A DNA stretch of 64,000 nucleotides from JACCTU01 sp963809175. Lineage in GTDB: Bacteria > Actinomycetota > Thermoleophilia > Gaiellales > Gaiellaceae. The notes under the pieces are model-generated. The model ran no database searches and had not been told where the DNA came from. It worked only from the letters and a program-made list of their open reading frames with translations. The stretch is taken from contig CAWEIK010000001.1 in assembly GCA_963809175.1 (NCBI GenBank), positions 992,001-1,056,000 on the forward strand, given 5' to 3'. Positions 43,426 through 53,060 of this stretch are shown here, in pieces. Both the position numbers and the translations under genes were made by a program. Each line of letters opens with the position of its first letter. Position 1 is the stretch's first letter.

Positions 43426-44351
43426 GTCGGCGGCACGATCCGCACGCCGCGGTTGAACGCGAGGTAGCGGTGCTGCATGAAGTGCGCGGTCGCCGTCATG
43501 CGCAGCTCAACGGGCCTCGCCGTTGCGCGGTCGAACGTCCCGGTGAACCACGACGGCACACCCGGGTCGAACCATGAGAGCGTCACGCGGCGCGGTGTTC
43601 GTTGCAGCACGTACGCGTTCGCGAACCTCGTGCCCCAGGGCGAGACGGGCTGGGGAAGCAGCGTCGACGTCGATTCCTTCCAGGGAGCGCCGGGCTTCGA
43701 GCGGTCCCAGCGCTTGCCGCCGATCACGATCCCGCCGGCGCCGCCGCTGATCGCGTACTCGAGCTTGTTCGGCGTCTCGAGCTTCCAGGTCGTGACGATC
43801 GTGCGCCCGAGACCCGAGGAGAGGCGTTCGACGAAGAGCACGGAGCGTTGTGCACGGAACGTCCGCGTCGCCCGCTCGAGGAACGCCGTCCCGGAGGTCG
43901 GTGCGAAGGGCCCCGGCAGCGGAAACGCGACGGAGCGAGCAGGGCCGGCTCCCGCGATGTTGACGGCGAAGCGGGTAGGTTCGCGGACCGGCAGCGTGGC
44001 GGTGTAGCAGCCGCGGCCGCAAGGTCGCGCGCGCTTGGAGGCTCCGCTCGTCGCTTTGCCTGCGATCAGCTGGACGTCGAGCCCGTCCACGCCGCCGCCG
44101 TTCCCGCCGATGATCGTCGCGGTCAGGCGGAGCGGCATTCCCGGCCGCACGGCGAGTGCGACCGCGAGCTCGCGCGAGTCGCGTGCGAGGACGACGGACC
44201 CGCGCGTCGGGAGCACCGGCGGCGGAGCTTCACGGGCGACGTGCGTCGCGTGCGTCGTCGCGGCCGGCGCGCCGTTGTCGTCCTGAAGCGCGAAGAGCGC
44301 GACCGGAGCGGCGGCGCAGAAGACCGCGAGCATCGTCAGCAGACGGCGCAC
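43422..44351 (-). CDS. Exported protein with LolA-like C-terminal half (unknown)
   Basis: GTG 44351 (VRRLLTMLAVFCAAAPVALF), about 309 residues with one N-terminal signal or anchor. Residues 60-150 look like an Ig/CopC-type beta domain, including ARPCGRGCYTATLPV with a Cys pair. The second half (VTTWKLETPNKLEYAISGGA, IVIGGKRWDRSKPGAPWKES, ARPVELRMTATAHFMQHRYL) resembles the antiparallel sheet of LolA-like lipoprotein-carrier folds. It is the last gene of the minus-strand quinoprotein/cupredoxin run, 63 bases after the cupredoxin. A role in copper or redox-protein handling is a guess. Confidence 0.6.
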   Translation of the reverse strand: MRRLLTMLAVFCAAAPVALFALQDDNGAPAATTHATHVAREAPPPVLPTRGSVVLARDSRELAVALAVRPGMPLRLTATIIGGNGGGVDGLDVQLIAGKATSGASKRARPCGRGCYTATLPVREPTRFAVNIAGAGPARSVAFPLPGPFAPTSGTAFLERATRTFRAQRSVLFVERLSSGLGRTIVTTWKLETPNKLEYAISGGAGGIVIGGKRWDRSKPGAPWKESTSTLLPQPVSPWGTRFANAYVLQRTPRRVTLSWFDPGVPSWFTGTFDRATARPVELRMTATAHFMQHRYLAFNRGVRIVPPT

Positions 44352-44414
44352 AGTCCCATCCTGCCTAGGTGAGCGAGCCCGCACGGCAGCAGCCGGGCGG
44401 GCCCGCCCCAAGAC

Positions 44415-44771
44415 CTAGGTGACTTTCAGCGTTCCCTTCATGCCGCCGGCGGCATGGCCGGGGACGGTGCAGAGGTAGGGCTTCGAGCCCCTGGTCAGCG
44501 TGACGCGGAGCAGGCCGGACTTGCCCGCTCCGATCATCTTGGACTTCTTCCCCGCGATCTTGAAGTCGTGCGGGATCGCACCCTTGTTGACGAGCTTGAA
44601 GGTGACCACGCCACGAGGCACGGTGCGCTTCGAAAGGGTGAACTTGAACTCCTTCATCGTCACGGTGACGGTTGACGCGTTCTGTGACGTCGCCTTCGTG
44701 GAGGCGACGGGTGCGTAGCTGAGTGCGGCGAGCGCCGTTACCAGCGCAAGCGCGAACCAACGTGATTTCAT
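44415..44771 (-). CDS. Exported blue-copper protein (cupredoxin, plastocyanin-like)
   Basis: 118 residues from ATG 44771 with GAGAGG before it; signal peptide (FALALVTALAALSYAPVAS). Beta-sandwich VTVTMKEFKFTLSKRTVPRG with type-1 copper ligands His in IPHDFKI, Cys and His in YLCTVPGHAAGGM, and Met at its end. All four ligands are present. Small soluble electron carrier outside the membrane. It follows the PQQ-type gene on the same strand, so it may accept that protein's electrons. Confidence 0.88.
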   Translation of the reverse strand: MKSRWFALALVTALAALSYAPVASTKATSQNASTVTVTMKEFKFTLSKRTVPRGVVTFKLVNKGAIPHDFKIAGKKSKMIGAGKSGLLRVTLTRGSKPYLCTVPGHAAGGMKGTLKVT

Positions 44772-44847
44772 CGATTGACCTCTCCCTCGGATCCGGAACA
44801 TCTCTGCTCCATTGTTACCGGAGTTCGGGCTTCCTGCAAAAGCAGGA

Positions 44848-47667
44848 CTAGCGAGGCAGCCGGAGCCGCAGCAGCCCCTGGGGCGCCCGCGGTCCGGGGG
44901 CCGCGGGGAAGAGGCTCGGCGTCACCGGGCGGCCCGGGCCGGCGACCGCGCGGGAAAACACGGGGCCTCGGTCCATCCAGAAGGAAACGGCCTTGCCGCG
45001 GGCCGAGGCGGGCAGCACGAGCCGGAACCGACCCTGGGCGTCGGGCCACGTCGCCGAGACCGGCTGGACGGTGCGGCCGCCGCTTGCGACGCCGATCAGC
45101 AGTGCGTCGTACACGCCCCCGACGTAGGAGCCGACGTCGGACGTGGTCATCTGACCGCCGCCGGTGGGGATCTTGATGTCGAGCGTCGCGCTGCGCAGGC
45201 GCCTGAACGAGACGTTCCTACCGCCGGGGAGCGCGTACGAGGTGTCCCCGAGCGCAACCTGAACCTGGAGCGGCACCGGGTCGGTGTTCTCCTTGTCGGA
45301 CGCCGTGTAGAACGAGCTGTAGTCGCCCTGTGCGTTGCTCGGCTCCGAGAACGTCCAGAAGTCGCGGTCGAGCGTTCGCGTCACGACGACCGCGTTCTGC
45401 ACGGGCCGCCCGGCCGAGTCGGTGATCTTGCCCGAGAGCATGTAGGTGAACAGCACGGCGGGAGGCGGCGCCGTCCCTCGCGCGAGCGTGGCGCGTCCGG
45501 TGACGAGCACGTTGCCGTTCGCGAGGCGCTTCGCGCGGACGTCGCGGAGGCGGTAGGCGACGTTGATCCCGCCCTTCGCGGCGAGCACTGCGCTCCGGTC
45601 CGAGCTCGAGAGCCGACGGCCGCGGACGGTCGCGCGCGACGCACCGACGACCGTGATCACGTGCCGGGCCGGCGTCGTCACGTCCGCGCGGTAGCGGAAA
45701 CGTCCCTCGGCGTCCGTGAGGCTCAGGAGCGGGTAGCGGTCGACGCGGATCCGCGCGCCGCGAACGGGAACGCCGCGCAGCAGCAGCCGGCCGACCACGA
45801 TCTGCTCGTTCGATCCCGTTGCCTGCCAACGTCGCACGAACGGCCGGGCGCCGACCTGGATCGTCGCGCCCCTCGCCGCGGCCGCGGGCGTCGTCGCACG
45901 CGCCGGTGTCGCGGTCGGGGCCGCGAGCGGCGAGCCCATCAGCGTCGCCGGAGGCGTCGACACGCCGGCGGTCTGCCGGAGCGCGGGCAGGTTGTTCGGC
46001 GGCGGGGACTGCTGCTTCGAGCCGTCGAGCGCGAACACCTGGAGCCTCGTCGCCAAGCCGCCGTTCGACGACGTCGGCGTTCCACCCACGGTGATCGCGA
46101 TGTACTGCTTGCCGCCGATGCTGTAGACCGACGGGCCCGCCGCGATCTGGAAGCCGGTCTGGAACGTCCACAGCACCTTCCCCGTGCGCGTCTCGAACGC
46201 GCGCAGGACGCCGTCGCCGCCGCCGGCGAACCCGAGGCCGGCCGCGGTCGTCGTCACGCCTCCTCGTTCAGGCTCGGGCGTTCGGAACTTCCAGACGCGA
46301 CGGCCCGTGTTGACGTCGATCGCGCTGATCGACCCGTGGTTCCGCCAGCCGGGCAGCAGCGTCCCGAACTCGCCGTTCGTGAGACCGGTGAAGATGTCGC
46401 CGACCAGCTTGCGCTGCTTCTGCGTCGGCGTGAGCTTGTCCTGGATCAGCACGCCGGCCGTCTCGGCCGCCGCGTTGATGATCAGGTTCGTCGCCGGGTC
46501 GTACGAGGCCGGCGAGTAGTTCAGCCCGCCGATCGGCCCGGGGAAGACCGCGACCGGCTGTCCAGGCTTGAGCGCCGGATGCTCGACGCGGTCGAGCACC
46601 TTGACGCGCTGGTAGATCGGAGTGCCGGTGCGCGCGTCGTACGCGAACCAGACGCCCTCCATCGTCGCCACCGAGACGATGCGCCGCCGCTTGCCCCCGA
46701 CCCGCGCGTTGTAGACGAGCGGCGGCTGTGCGGTGTCGTACGCCCACTCGTTGCGGCCCATCTGCTGCCGCCACCACTTCTGGCGGCCGGTCATCAGGTC
46801 GACGGCGATCAGCGAGTCGGTTCGCGGCGCGGGTCCGGGGCGCAGGCTCGGCTGGTAGAGCGGCGTCGCCGAGCCCGTGCCGAAGTAGACGGTGTTCGTC
46901 GTCGCGTCGACCGTGACCGGCGTCCAGACTGCGCCGCCACCGACGAGCCTGCCGCGCTTGCGCCACTCGGTCTGCGGCGGCGGGATCGTCCAGTACGGGT
47001 TCGCCCAGGCGGGCGTCAGGTTCGTGCGCCAGGCCATGACGAAGCCGCGGATCCCGTACTCGGAGCCCGCAGCGCCCATCAGGACACGGCCTTTCGCGCA
47101 GATCGGCGCGCTCGTCTGGCCGTAGCCGTAGTTCGACGACGCACCGGGAACGGCGGAGTCGACGGGCACGCGCGCGAGCAGGCGACCGGTCGCCGCGTTG
47201 AGCGCGACGAGGTGCATGTCGAGCGTCGCGAGGAACAGGCGGCCGTTGCAGTACGCGACGCCGCGGTTCGCGCGGATGCCGAAGTTCGCGAACAGCGCGG
47301 TGTTCGCCGGCTTGTAGCGCCAGATCACACGGCCGTTCGTGCCGTCGAGCGCGAAGACGTTGTTGTCGGCGGTCGTCACGTAGATGCGGCCGTTGACGAT
47401 CAGCGGGTACGCCTGCTGCCCGCGGAGCATCGTGACGTCGATCGCGCGGAAGTCGACGTTGAAGACGCGACCGAGGCGCTCGATGTTCGCCCTCGTGATC
47501 TGCCTGAGCGGCGAGTGCCGGGTCTGGTCGAGCGTGCGGCCCCAGCTGAGCCAGTTGCCGGACGCCGAGGGTGCGGCACCCGACGCCGGGCTGGTGCCCG
47601 ATGGCGTGACGGTCAGCGTCGCGGCGATCGCGGCGAGCAGAAGGGCTACGACGAACGGTCTGTGCAT
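44848..47667 (-). CDS. Exported PQQ-type beta-propeller (quinoprotein-like) with C-terminal beta domains
   Basis: 939 residues, ATG 47667 with GAGGAGAG upstream, signal peptide. Residues 40-600 form an eight-bladed propeller with repeated tryptophan-docking segments (VFALDGTNGRVIWRYKP, LVALNAATGRLLARV, VWKFRTPEP, RTGKVLWTFQTG), starting WLSWGRTLDQTRHSPLRQIT as in PQQ alcohol dehydrogenases. Glu of the metal site is kept (GSEYGIRGFV), but the Asn of GTGNP is Ser (GTGSATP) and the catalytic Asp position reads NEWAYD. Residues about 620-939 carry carboxypeptidase-regulatory-like beta domains instead of a cytochrome. It may be non-catalytic. It follows the mxa-like operon by 56 bases. Confidence 0.85.
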   Translation of the reverse strand: MHRPFVVALLLAAIAATLTVTPSGTSPASGAAPSASGNWLSWGRTLDQTRHSPLRQITRANIERLGRVFNVDFRAIDVTMLRGQQAYPLIVNGRIYVTTADNNVFALDGTNGRVIWRYKPANTALFANFGIRANRGVAYCNGRLFLATLDMHLVALNAATGRLLARVPVDSAVPGASSNYGYGQTSAPICAKGRVLMGAAGSEYGIRGFVMAWRTNLTPAWANPYWTIPPPQTEWRKRGRLVGGGAVWTPVTVDATTNTVYFGTGSATPLYQPSLRPGPAPRTDSLIAVDLMTGRQKWWRQQMGRNEWAYDTAQPPLVYNARVGGKRRRIVSVATMEGVWFAYDARTGTPIYQRVKVLDRVEHPALKPGQPVAVFPGPIGGLNYSPASYDPATNLIINAAAETAGVLIQDKLTPTQKQRKLVGDIFTGLTNGEFGTLLPGWRNHGSISAIDVNTGRRVWKFRTPEPERGGVTTTAAGLGFAGGGDGVLRAFETRTGKVLWTFQTGFQIAAGPSVYSIGGKQYIAITVGGTPTSSNGGLATRLQVFALDGSKQQSPPPNNLPALRQTAGVSTPPATLMGSPLAAPTATPARATTPAAAARGATIQVGARPFVRRWQATGSNEQIVVGRLLLRGVPVRGARIRVDRYPLLSLTDAEGRFRYRADVTTPARHVITVVGASRATVRGRRLSSSDRSAVLAAKGGINVAYRLRDVRAKRLANGNVLVTGRATLARGTAPPPAVLFTYMLSGKITDSAGRPVQNAVVVTRTLDRDFWTFSEPSNAQGDYSSFYTASDKENTDPVPLQVQVALGDTSYALPGGRNVSFRRLRSATLDIKIPTGGGQMTTSDVGSYVGGVYDALLIGVASGGRTVQPVSATWPDAQGRFRLVLPASARGKAVSFWMDRGPVFSRAVAGPGRPVTPSLFPAAPGPRAPQGLLRLRLPR

Positions 47668-47723
47668 GCTCTCCTCACCCGGCGTTCAGTACGGGGCAAG
47701 TGTATCGCCGGTTCGGCGCTCAG

Positions 47724-48705
47724 TCACTGCCCGCTGCGGCGGCGGAACAGCAGTGCAAGCGGCAGCAAGGCGGCTGCCGCGACGTAGGGGGCGAGCGGGA
47801 TCGTGCGGGGCCGGATGCCCTGCGAGGCGGTCGGTCCGCTTCCAAGCTCGCTCCGTGCCCGAGTCGCCGCGGCGCCGAGCTCGTCCTCGTCGAAGCTCGC
47901 TCCGCCGGCCGCCGCAGCGAGCCGGTCGAGCTCGCGGCGACTTTCCTCGTGCGGGCAGGTACGCCGCCTCCGGCCGGCCCGACGAGCGGTAGACGCGCTC
48001 GCCCGGGCTCCAGAAGTGCACGAGGATCAACGAGACGCCGGGTCCCGCGCGCAGCGCTCGTCCGACCTCGCCCACGTCGTAGGACCGCGACTCGCCGTCG
48101 GTCAGGACGACGAGCAACCGGCGGCGCGCCGACGTGGAGTAGTACCCCTGTGTCGCGAGCTCGCTCAGCGGCGCGAGCGTCGTCGCGTTGACGTTCACCT
48201 CCTGCGGTGGCGGGCGTTCGATCCCGATCGCCCGCTCGACGGTGGCGTCGAACGCGGCGACGTCGGCAATGGGAAGCAGGTTCGGAAGCGCGCGGTCGGT
48301 CAGTGTTCCGACGCCCGCCGGGACGTCGTCCAAGGCCGAACGCAGACGCACGGCGGCGCGCTGCGCCCGCGCCAGGCGAGTCGGTTCACCCGGGCTCGAC
48401 CTGGCGAGCATCGACCGCGACGTGTCGATGACGAACATCGCCTGGGCGTCTGTGCGGATGTTCGCGGTCTCCGGCGCGCGGATCGCGGGCTGCGCGGCGG
48501 CGATCCCGAGCAGGATCGGCACGGCGGCGAGCGCGGCGATCGTCGCACGCGGCGCGCCGCCGGGCGGTCGGTCCAGCCCGAGCAGCGTGCGGGCCGCTGC
48601 GACACGCCTCGTCGCAAGCACGAGCCCGGCCAGTGGCAGCACCGCGGCCAGCACGAGCAGCCCGCCGAGCGGCGACAGGAACGTCAACGTGGTCGCGCCG
48701 GTCAA
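47724..48705 (-). CDS. VWA-domain membrane protein (MxaL/BatA-like), frameshifted
   Basis: TTG 48705 overlaps the upstream stop (TTGA). Two N-terminal TM helices (LLVLAAVLPLAGLVLATRR, IAALAAVPILLGIAAAQP), a VWA domain with the MIDAS motif VIDTSRSM (D-x-S-x-S) and LLVVLTDGESRSY, then a 1-base shift near 47955 and a tail RRELDRLAAAAGGASFDEDE with a C-terminal TM (IPLAPYVAAAALLPLALLF) ending TGA 47724. Last of six coupled genes with the order of mxaRSACKL. In methylotrophs MxaL is needed for calcium insertion into methanol dehydrogenase. Confidence 0.8.
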
Positions 48706-49310
48706 TAGCCCTGCCCCGGTGTGCCCGTGCCGGCGCCGCGTCGACCGCCGCCGCGCGGGCCGGGTGCGGTGTTTGGTCCGCGCCGCTCGCCCTCGGCCTC
48801 GAGCAGGCGAAGCAGGAGCTCGAGGTTGTACTTCGCGGCGGTGTTGTCGGGATCGCGCCGCACTGCGTTCTCGAACGCCGCGAGGCTTCGCTCGACAGGC
48901 GTCGCGCGACGGCCGCTCGTCGAGTCGCTGAAGGCGAGGATGCCGAGCAGGTCGAACGCCTGCGAGGCTTGCGCAGGCTCGCCGTTGCCCGCGGCGACGT
49001 CCGCGAGCGCGGCTTCGGCGGCTCCGCGGACGCGAGGCCGTGCAAAGCCCCGCGCGCGGTCGGCTGCGCGGAATGCGGCAACGCCACGTCGCAGCGCCCG
49101 GTCGTCGTCGACGTCGAGCACTGCGCGAGACACGCCGATCGGAAGCAACGTCGAGGTGTTCCAGTCGGCCTCGGACGACCCGGAGAGCTGGAAGCGGACG
49201 TCGTCGGCGCGCATCGTGTCTCGCCACGTGCGCACGTCGGCCGCGAGCAGCGCGAGCACCGTCGCGAGGACGAGGGCGAGGACCGCCGCGATCACGCGCG
49301 AAGCCCTCAC
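48702..49310 (-). CDS. Small membrane-anchored TPR-like protein (MxaK-like position)
   Basis: GTG 49310 overlaps the upstream stop (GTGA); 202 residues. One N-terminal TM (VIAAVLALVLATVLALLAAD), then a helical domain with TPR-like spacing (SLAAFENAVRRDPDNTAAKY) and a Gly/Arg-rich disordered tail (GPRGGGRRGAGTGTPGQGY). Size, single TM and position between two VWA genes are those of MxaK. Sequence identity to MxaK cannot be judged here. Confidence 0.65.
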   Translation of the reverse strand: MRASRVIAAVLALVLATVLALLAADVRTWRDTMRADDVRFQLSGSSEADWNTSTLLPIGVSRAVLDVDDDRALRRGVAAFRAADRARGFARPRVRGAAEAALADVAAGNGEPAQASQAFDLLGILAFSDSTSGRRATPVERSLAAFENAVRRDPDNTAAKYNLELLLRLLEAEGERRGPNTAPGPRGGGRRGAGTGTPGQGY

Positions 49311-50156
49311 GCCGCTCCCTCCGCCTGCGCGCGGCTCGCCCACGTGAGCCGCGCCGACCAGAGCTCGTACGCTCCGAGCAGCAGCGCGACCGCGAGCGCG
49401 ATCGCCGCCAGGCCGAGTGGGAACGATCCGCGCGACGCGCCTTGGCTCTGCTCGCCGCGCAGTCGTGCCGGTGTGTACGACCCCCACCCACGGACGAGCC
49501 GCCGGTAGAGCTGCTCGTCAGCGGGCGACGGGTTGAGGCCGACGATGTCGAGCGGGATCCCCTCGCGCCGGTAGGCGAGCGCGAGGCTCGTCACCTTCGG
49601 AACGTCGGACGGGTCGTCCTCGAGATCGCTGATCAGCAGCACCGCCGGCTTCTCCGCGGGCGCGTCGTCGATGATCACTCCGCGCGCGAGCTCGAGCCCG
49701 GTGGAGATCTTCGTGCCCGCGCTGAACGAGTTCGCCCACGGGTTCGCCGGGAACGTCGGCAGGAAACCTTCCGTGCGAGCGGGGCGCAGCGTGAAGTAGC
49801 GCACGAGCGGACGCAGCGCCTCCGAGGGAGTCCCCGGTGGAATCGCCTCGTAGGCGGTGTCGGAGAACACAACGAGCCCGAAGCGGCCGCCCGACTCCGT
49901 CAGCTCACGGAGCGAGGCGCCGATCCGCGCGTACGTGTCAGGTGGAGATGCTCGCGGAGAGGTCGAGGACCACGATCCCGTTCGAGCGCTTGGGTAGGAC
50001 GGACGACTCGCGGACGTCGGGGTGTCGCCCGAGCAGCACCGCGGCGAGCGCGAGCGCGACCAGCACGACGGCCGCGGCTGCGCGGACGAGCGTTGTGCGG
50101 CGCGCGAGCGGGAGCAGGCTGCGCAGGTCGGCGAACGGGATCGCTCGCGGAGTCAT
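49307..50156 (-). CDS. VWA-domain membrane protein (MxaC/BatB-like), frameshifted
   Basis: ATG 50156 overlaps the upstream stop (ATGA). N-terminal TM (TTLVRAAAAVVLVALALAAV), MIDAS motif VVLDLSASIS, then a 1-base shift near 49935 into YARIGASLRELTESGGRFGL and VFSDTAYEAIPPGTPSEALR, PAVLLISDLEDDPSD, and a C-terminal TM (PLGLAAIALAVALLLGAYEL). Matches the BatB/MxaC type. Coupled to both neighbours. Confidence 0.8.
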
Positions 50157-51046
50157 CGGGCGCGCACCGTCCGCTCGATCTCGTCGACGAGCTTCTCCAG
50201 CCCCGCCGCGGAAGGCTCCGTGCGTCCCCACGCGAGGCGAGCGGCGCTCGGCGCGAGGCGCCGGCCGCCGTTGGGGTCGAAGGCGAGGACGCGTGCGAGC
50301 AGTGCGAGCGCCTTGCGCCGGTCATCGGGACCGCGCGCCGTCGAGGCGCGCGCGAGGTCGAGCGCGCGTGCGAGCGCCGATCGGTAGCGCGCGCGATCCA
50401 CGAGGCGCCGGCGGCGACGCGCGAGCTCTCGACCCAGGAGCGCAAACGCGCCGAGCGCGAGCAACACGGCCGCAAGCGTGAGCGCCGTCGCGAGCGAACC
50501 GGGTGCCAGACGATACGAGACCGCCGGCAGCGCGACCTGCTGCCGCCACGGCGGCGGGTCGGTCGCCGCGGCTGCCGAATCGACGCGCGAGACGACGTCG
50601 ACGCGCGGCCAGCTGTGGTTGTACGTCACTTGCTGGTCGCTGCTCGGCCTCGTGTGCACCAGAAGCTTCGGCAGCACGATCCCGCCGGGCTTCGGCAGGC
50701 ACGCTTCCACGAGGCATTGCAACGTGTAGCGAGCGTCGATCGAGGTCGTCTGGCCGCTGTCCGAGCGCGACTCCCGCGGCCGGCCGACGAGCGAGAACGG
50801 CGCGAAGTCGGCCTCGAGCCGAACCGTGTCGGGATCGAGCTGCCGACGGTTCACGATCACCTCCGCGCGCGCAGTCACGAGATCGCCGAAGAAGAGGGGG
50901 CTCGGCGCGATCGACGTCGAGATCGCGACATCGCCTCTCTGTGCAGGTGCGTCACCGCCGCCACCGCCGAGCGTCGCGACGAGCACCAGCGCGACTACAA
51001 CCGCTGCGGCAAGACCGGCGACCGCGAGCAGGCGTCCGCGGCTCAC
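50153..51046 (-). CDS. Exported two-TM protein (MxaA/BatD-like position)
   Basis: GTG 51046 overlaps the DUF58 stop (GTGA); 297 residues. N-terminal TM (LLAVAGLAAAVVVALVLVAT), an Ig-like outside domain (DVAISTSIAPSPLFFGDLVT ... LEADFAPFSLVGRP ... LQCLVEACLPKPGGIVLPKL with a Cys pair), a second TM (ALTLAAVLLALGAFALLG), then a cytoplasmic helical tail. This layout is shared by BatD and MxaA proteins. Third gene of the six-gene operon. Confidence 0.65.
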   Translation of the reverse strand: MSRGRLLAVAGLAAAVVVALVLVATLGGGGGDAPAQRGDVAISTSIAPSPLFFGDLVTARAEVIVNRRQLDPDTVRLEADFAPFSLVGRPRESRSDSGQTTSIDARYTLQCLVEACLPKPGGIVLPKLLVHTRPSSDQQVTYNHSWPRVDVVSRVDSAAAATDPPPWRQQVALPAVSYRLAPGSLATALTLAAVLLALGAFALLGRELARRRRRLVDRARYRSALARALDLARASTARGPDDRRKALALLARVLAFDPNGGRRLAPSAARLAWGRTEPSAAGLEKLVDEIERTVRAR

Positions 51047-51981
51047 CGTGCGCGCCTTCGTCCCTGTCGCCTGAGCTCGGCCCAGGCGAGGAACTCGCGA
51101 TCGATCGCGAGCGGATCGCTCGTCCCGACGACGAGCGGGTCGAGCCCGACCCCGCGAAGCTCGGCCAGAAGTCGACCGAGGCGTGCCTCGTGCGCTGCGC
51201 GCCGCGCCCGCGCCTCCGACGCGGACACGCGGACGTCGACGACCCGTCCGGTTCCCGGCTCGGCGAACGGCACCGTCACCGAAGCGAGCTCGGGGAAGCT
51301 CTGCTCCCAGACGGGGTCCTGCACGATCACGGGGACGACGTCCCAGCGGAGCGACCGCGCGTGCAGCCAGGACTCGAGTCGCGGCGGCGCGAGGAAGTCC
51401 GACACGACGAACACGAAGCTTCCCGACGGCAGGTCGGCACGCAACCGTGCGAGGTGGTCGAGCGCGCGCTCGACGTTGTCCTCTGGTGCGTCGAACTCGA
51501 GCTTGGAGAGTCGTTCCTCGACCTCCCAGCGGCGGCGTCGGCTCCTCGGCGGCAGCCAGAACGGCGCGCCGTCGCGCCGCTCGCTGCCGGAGTAGTCGAG
51601 GTACCCGATCTCCCCGCGCGCGGCGAGCGCGCTGACGACGATCGCGTCGGCGACGGCCGAGACCGCGGCGGGCTTCGAGAGCCACGGGAACTCCGGTGGG
51701 TAGAGCGACATCGCGGGCCGCCGGTCGCACAGCACGACGACGCGAGGTGCTTCCTCGGCGTACTTCTCGCGGACGACGAACACGTCGCTGCCGCGTGCCG
51801 ACGACAGGCGCGCCGACGCGTACCAGTCGATCTTCGAGACCGGGTCGCCGGGCCCGTACTCGCGAGAGCCCGCCACGTCCGAGCCGGGCCCGCGGCGGAG
51901 GCTGCGCTGCTCGCCGAACGGGATCCCCGCCACGCGCCAGCGCGGCACGAGCGGAAAGGTCCGGCGCGAAGTCTCGCTCAC
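51043..51981 (-). CDS. DUF58 domain protein (MxaS-like)
   Basis: GTG 51981 overlaps the MoxR stop (GTGA); 312 residues. The DUF58 signature is GSDVAGSREYGPGDPVSKIDWYASAR, followed by a VWA-like fold with VVVLCDRRPAM and FVFVVSDFLAPP. DUF58 proteins work with MoxR ATPases and VWA proteins in assembling exported or membrane enzymes. In methylotrophs the equivalent gene is mxaS. No predicted TM. Confidence 0.88.
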   Translation of the reverse strand: MSETSRRTFPLVPRWRVAGIPFGEQRSLRRGPGSDVAGSREYGPGDPVSKIDWYASARLSSARGSDVFVVREKYAEEAPRVVVLCDRRPAMSLYPPEFPWLSKPAAVSAVADAIVVSALAARGEIGYLDYSGSERRDGAPFWLPPRSRRRRWEVEERLSKLEFDAPEDNVERALDHLARLRADLPSGSFVFVVSDFLAPPRLESWLHARSLRWDVVPVIVQDPVWEQSFPELASVTVPFAEPGTGRVVDVRVSASEARARRAAHEARLGRLLAELRGVGLDPLVVGTSDPLAIDREFLAWAELRRQGRRRAR

Positions 51982-53030
51982 CCGTCGACCGCGCGAGGCG
52001 CGGTGCGTTCCTCTTCCCAGTCGGGCTCGGGCCGCGGTGCGAGCTCGAGGCAGCGGTCGCGGATCTGGCCGAGCGCCTCGTCGCGGCTCTGCATCCGCGT
52101 CTCCGCGAGGAACGAGGGCGTGAGGATCAGCCGGTGCCCGAGCACGGGCAGGAAGAGCTGCTCGAGGTCCTCGGACGTGACGAAGTCGCGGCCGTGCAGC
52201 AACGCCCAGGCGCGCGCCGTCTTGTCGAGCGCAAGCGTTCCGCGCAGCGAGGCGCCGATCTCGACGCCCTCGACCTGTCTCGTCGCGCGCACCAGCTTGA
52301 CGATCCACTCCTCGAGGATCTCGGTGAGGTAGACGTCCTCGACCGCGGCGTGCAGCTCGGCGAAGTCCTCGGCCGTGATCACCGGCTTCAGGTCGGCGAG
52401 CGGATGTCCACCTCGCTGCTCGCGCATGATCCGAAGCTCCTGCTCCTCGTCCGGGTAGCCGAGCGCCGTCTTCAGGAAGAAGCGGTCGAGCTGCGCCTCG
52501 GGCAGCGGGAACGTGCCTTCCTGCTCGATCGGGTTCTCGGTCGCGATCAGGAGAAAGGGCGGCGGAAGCGGGCGCGGGACGCCGTCGACCGTCACCTGCT
52601 GCTCGGCCATCGCCTCGAGGAGCGCCGACTGCGTCTTCGGCATCGCGCGGTTGATCTCGTCCACGAGCACGACGTTCGCGAAGACCGGCCCGGCCCGGAA
52701 CTCGAACTCGCGCGTCTGCTGGTTGTAGACGGAGAGCCCGGTGACGTCGGTGGGCTGCAGGTCGGGCGTGCACTGGATGCGCGTACCGACCGCGCCTTCG
52801 ATGCTCTGCGCGATCGCGCGCGCGAGCACGGTCTTCGCGGTTCCGGGGACGTCCTCGAAGAGCACGTGGCCGCCGGATGCGAGCGCTGCGAGCACGAGCC
52901 TGATCTCCTCGCGCTTGCCGTGAACCACCGTCTCGACGTTCGCGAGCAGGCGTGCGGCGACGTCGACGGCGCGCTCGAACCGGACGCCGACCGGCTGCTC
53001 GTCGATCCCTGGCGCGGTCACTCCACCCAT
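51978..53030 (-). CDS. moxR: MoxR-family AAA+ ATPase (MxaR-like)
   Basis: 350 residues, ATG 53030. Walker A VLFEDVPGTAKTVLARAIA, Walker B VVLVDEINRAMPKTQSALLE, sensor 1 LLIATENPIEQEGTFPLPEA and arginine finger region QLDRFFLKTALGYPD. MoxR proteins are chaperone-like ATPases for metal or cofactor insertion; MoxR/MxaR is the founding member, from methanol dehydrogenase operons. First gene of the coupled block. Confidence 0.93.
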   Translation of the reverse strand: MGGVTAPGIDEQPVGVRFERAVDVAARLLANVETVVHGKREEIRLVLAALASGGHVLFEDVPGTAKTVLARAIAQSIEGAVGTRIQCTPDLQPTDVTGLSVYNQQTREFEFRAGPVFANVVLVDEINRAMPKTQSALLEAMAEQQVTVDGVPRPLPPPFLLIATENPIEQEGTFPLPEAQLDRFFLKTALGYPDEEQELRIMREQRGGHPLADLKPVITAEDFAELHAAVEDVYLTEILEEWIVKLVRATRQVEGVEIGASLRGTLALDKTARAWALLHGRDFVTSEDLEQLFLPVLGHRLILTPSFLAETRMQSRDEALGQIRDRCLELAPRPEPDWEEERTAPRAVDG

Positions 53031-53060
53031 CCTACGGCGGGCTGGCGTCCGCGCCGGACC

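Noticed and set aside
44812..47787. A 991-codon open frame on the plus strand antisense to the PQQ-type gene
   Set aside because: Arg/Asp-rich low-complexity product with no motifs; the minus-strand frame has a signal peptide and propeller repeats. A codon-bias shadow of GC-rich DNA.
47724..53030. A generic aerotolerance (Bat) operon as the only reading of the MoxR block
   Set aside because: The family set is shared with Bat operons, but the R-S-A-C-K-L order including the small TM protein between two VWA genes, and the direct continuation into a PQQ-type gene, fit the mxa block better. The Bat reading remains the fallback.
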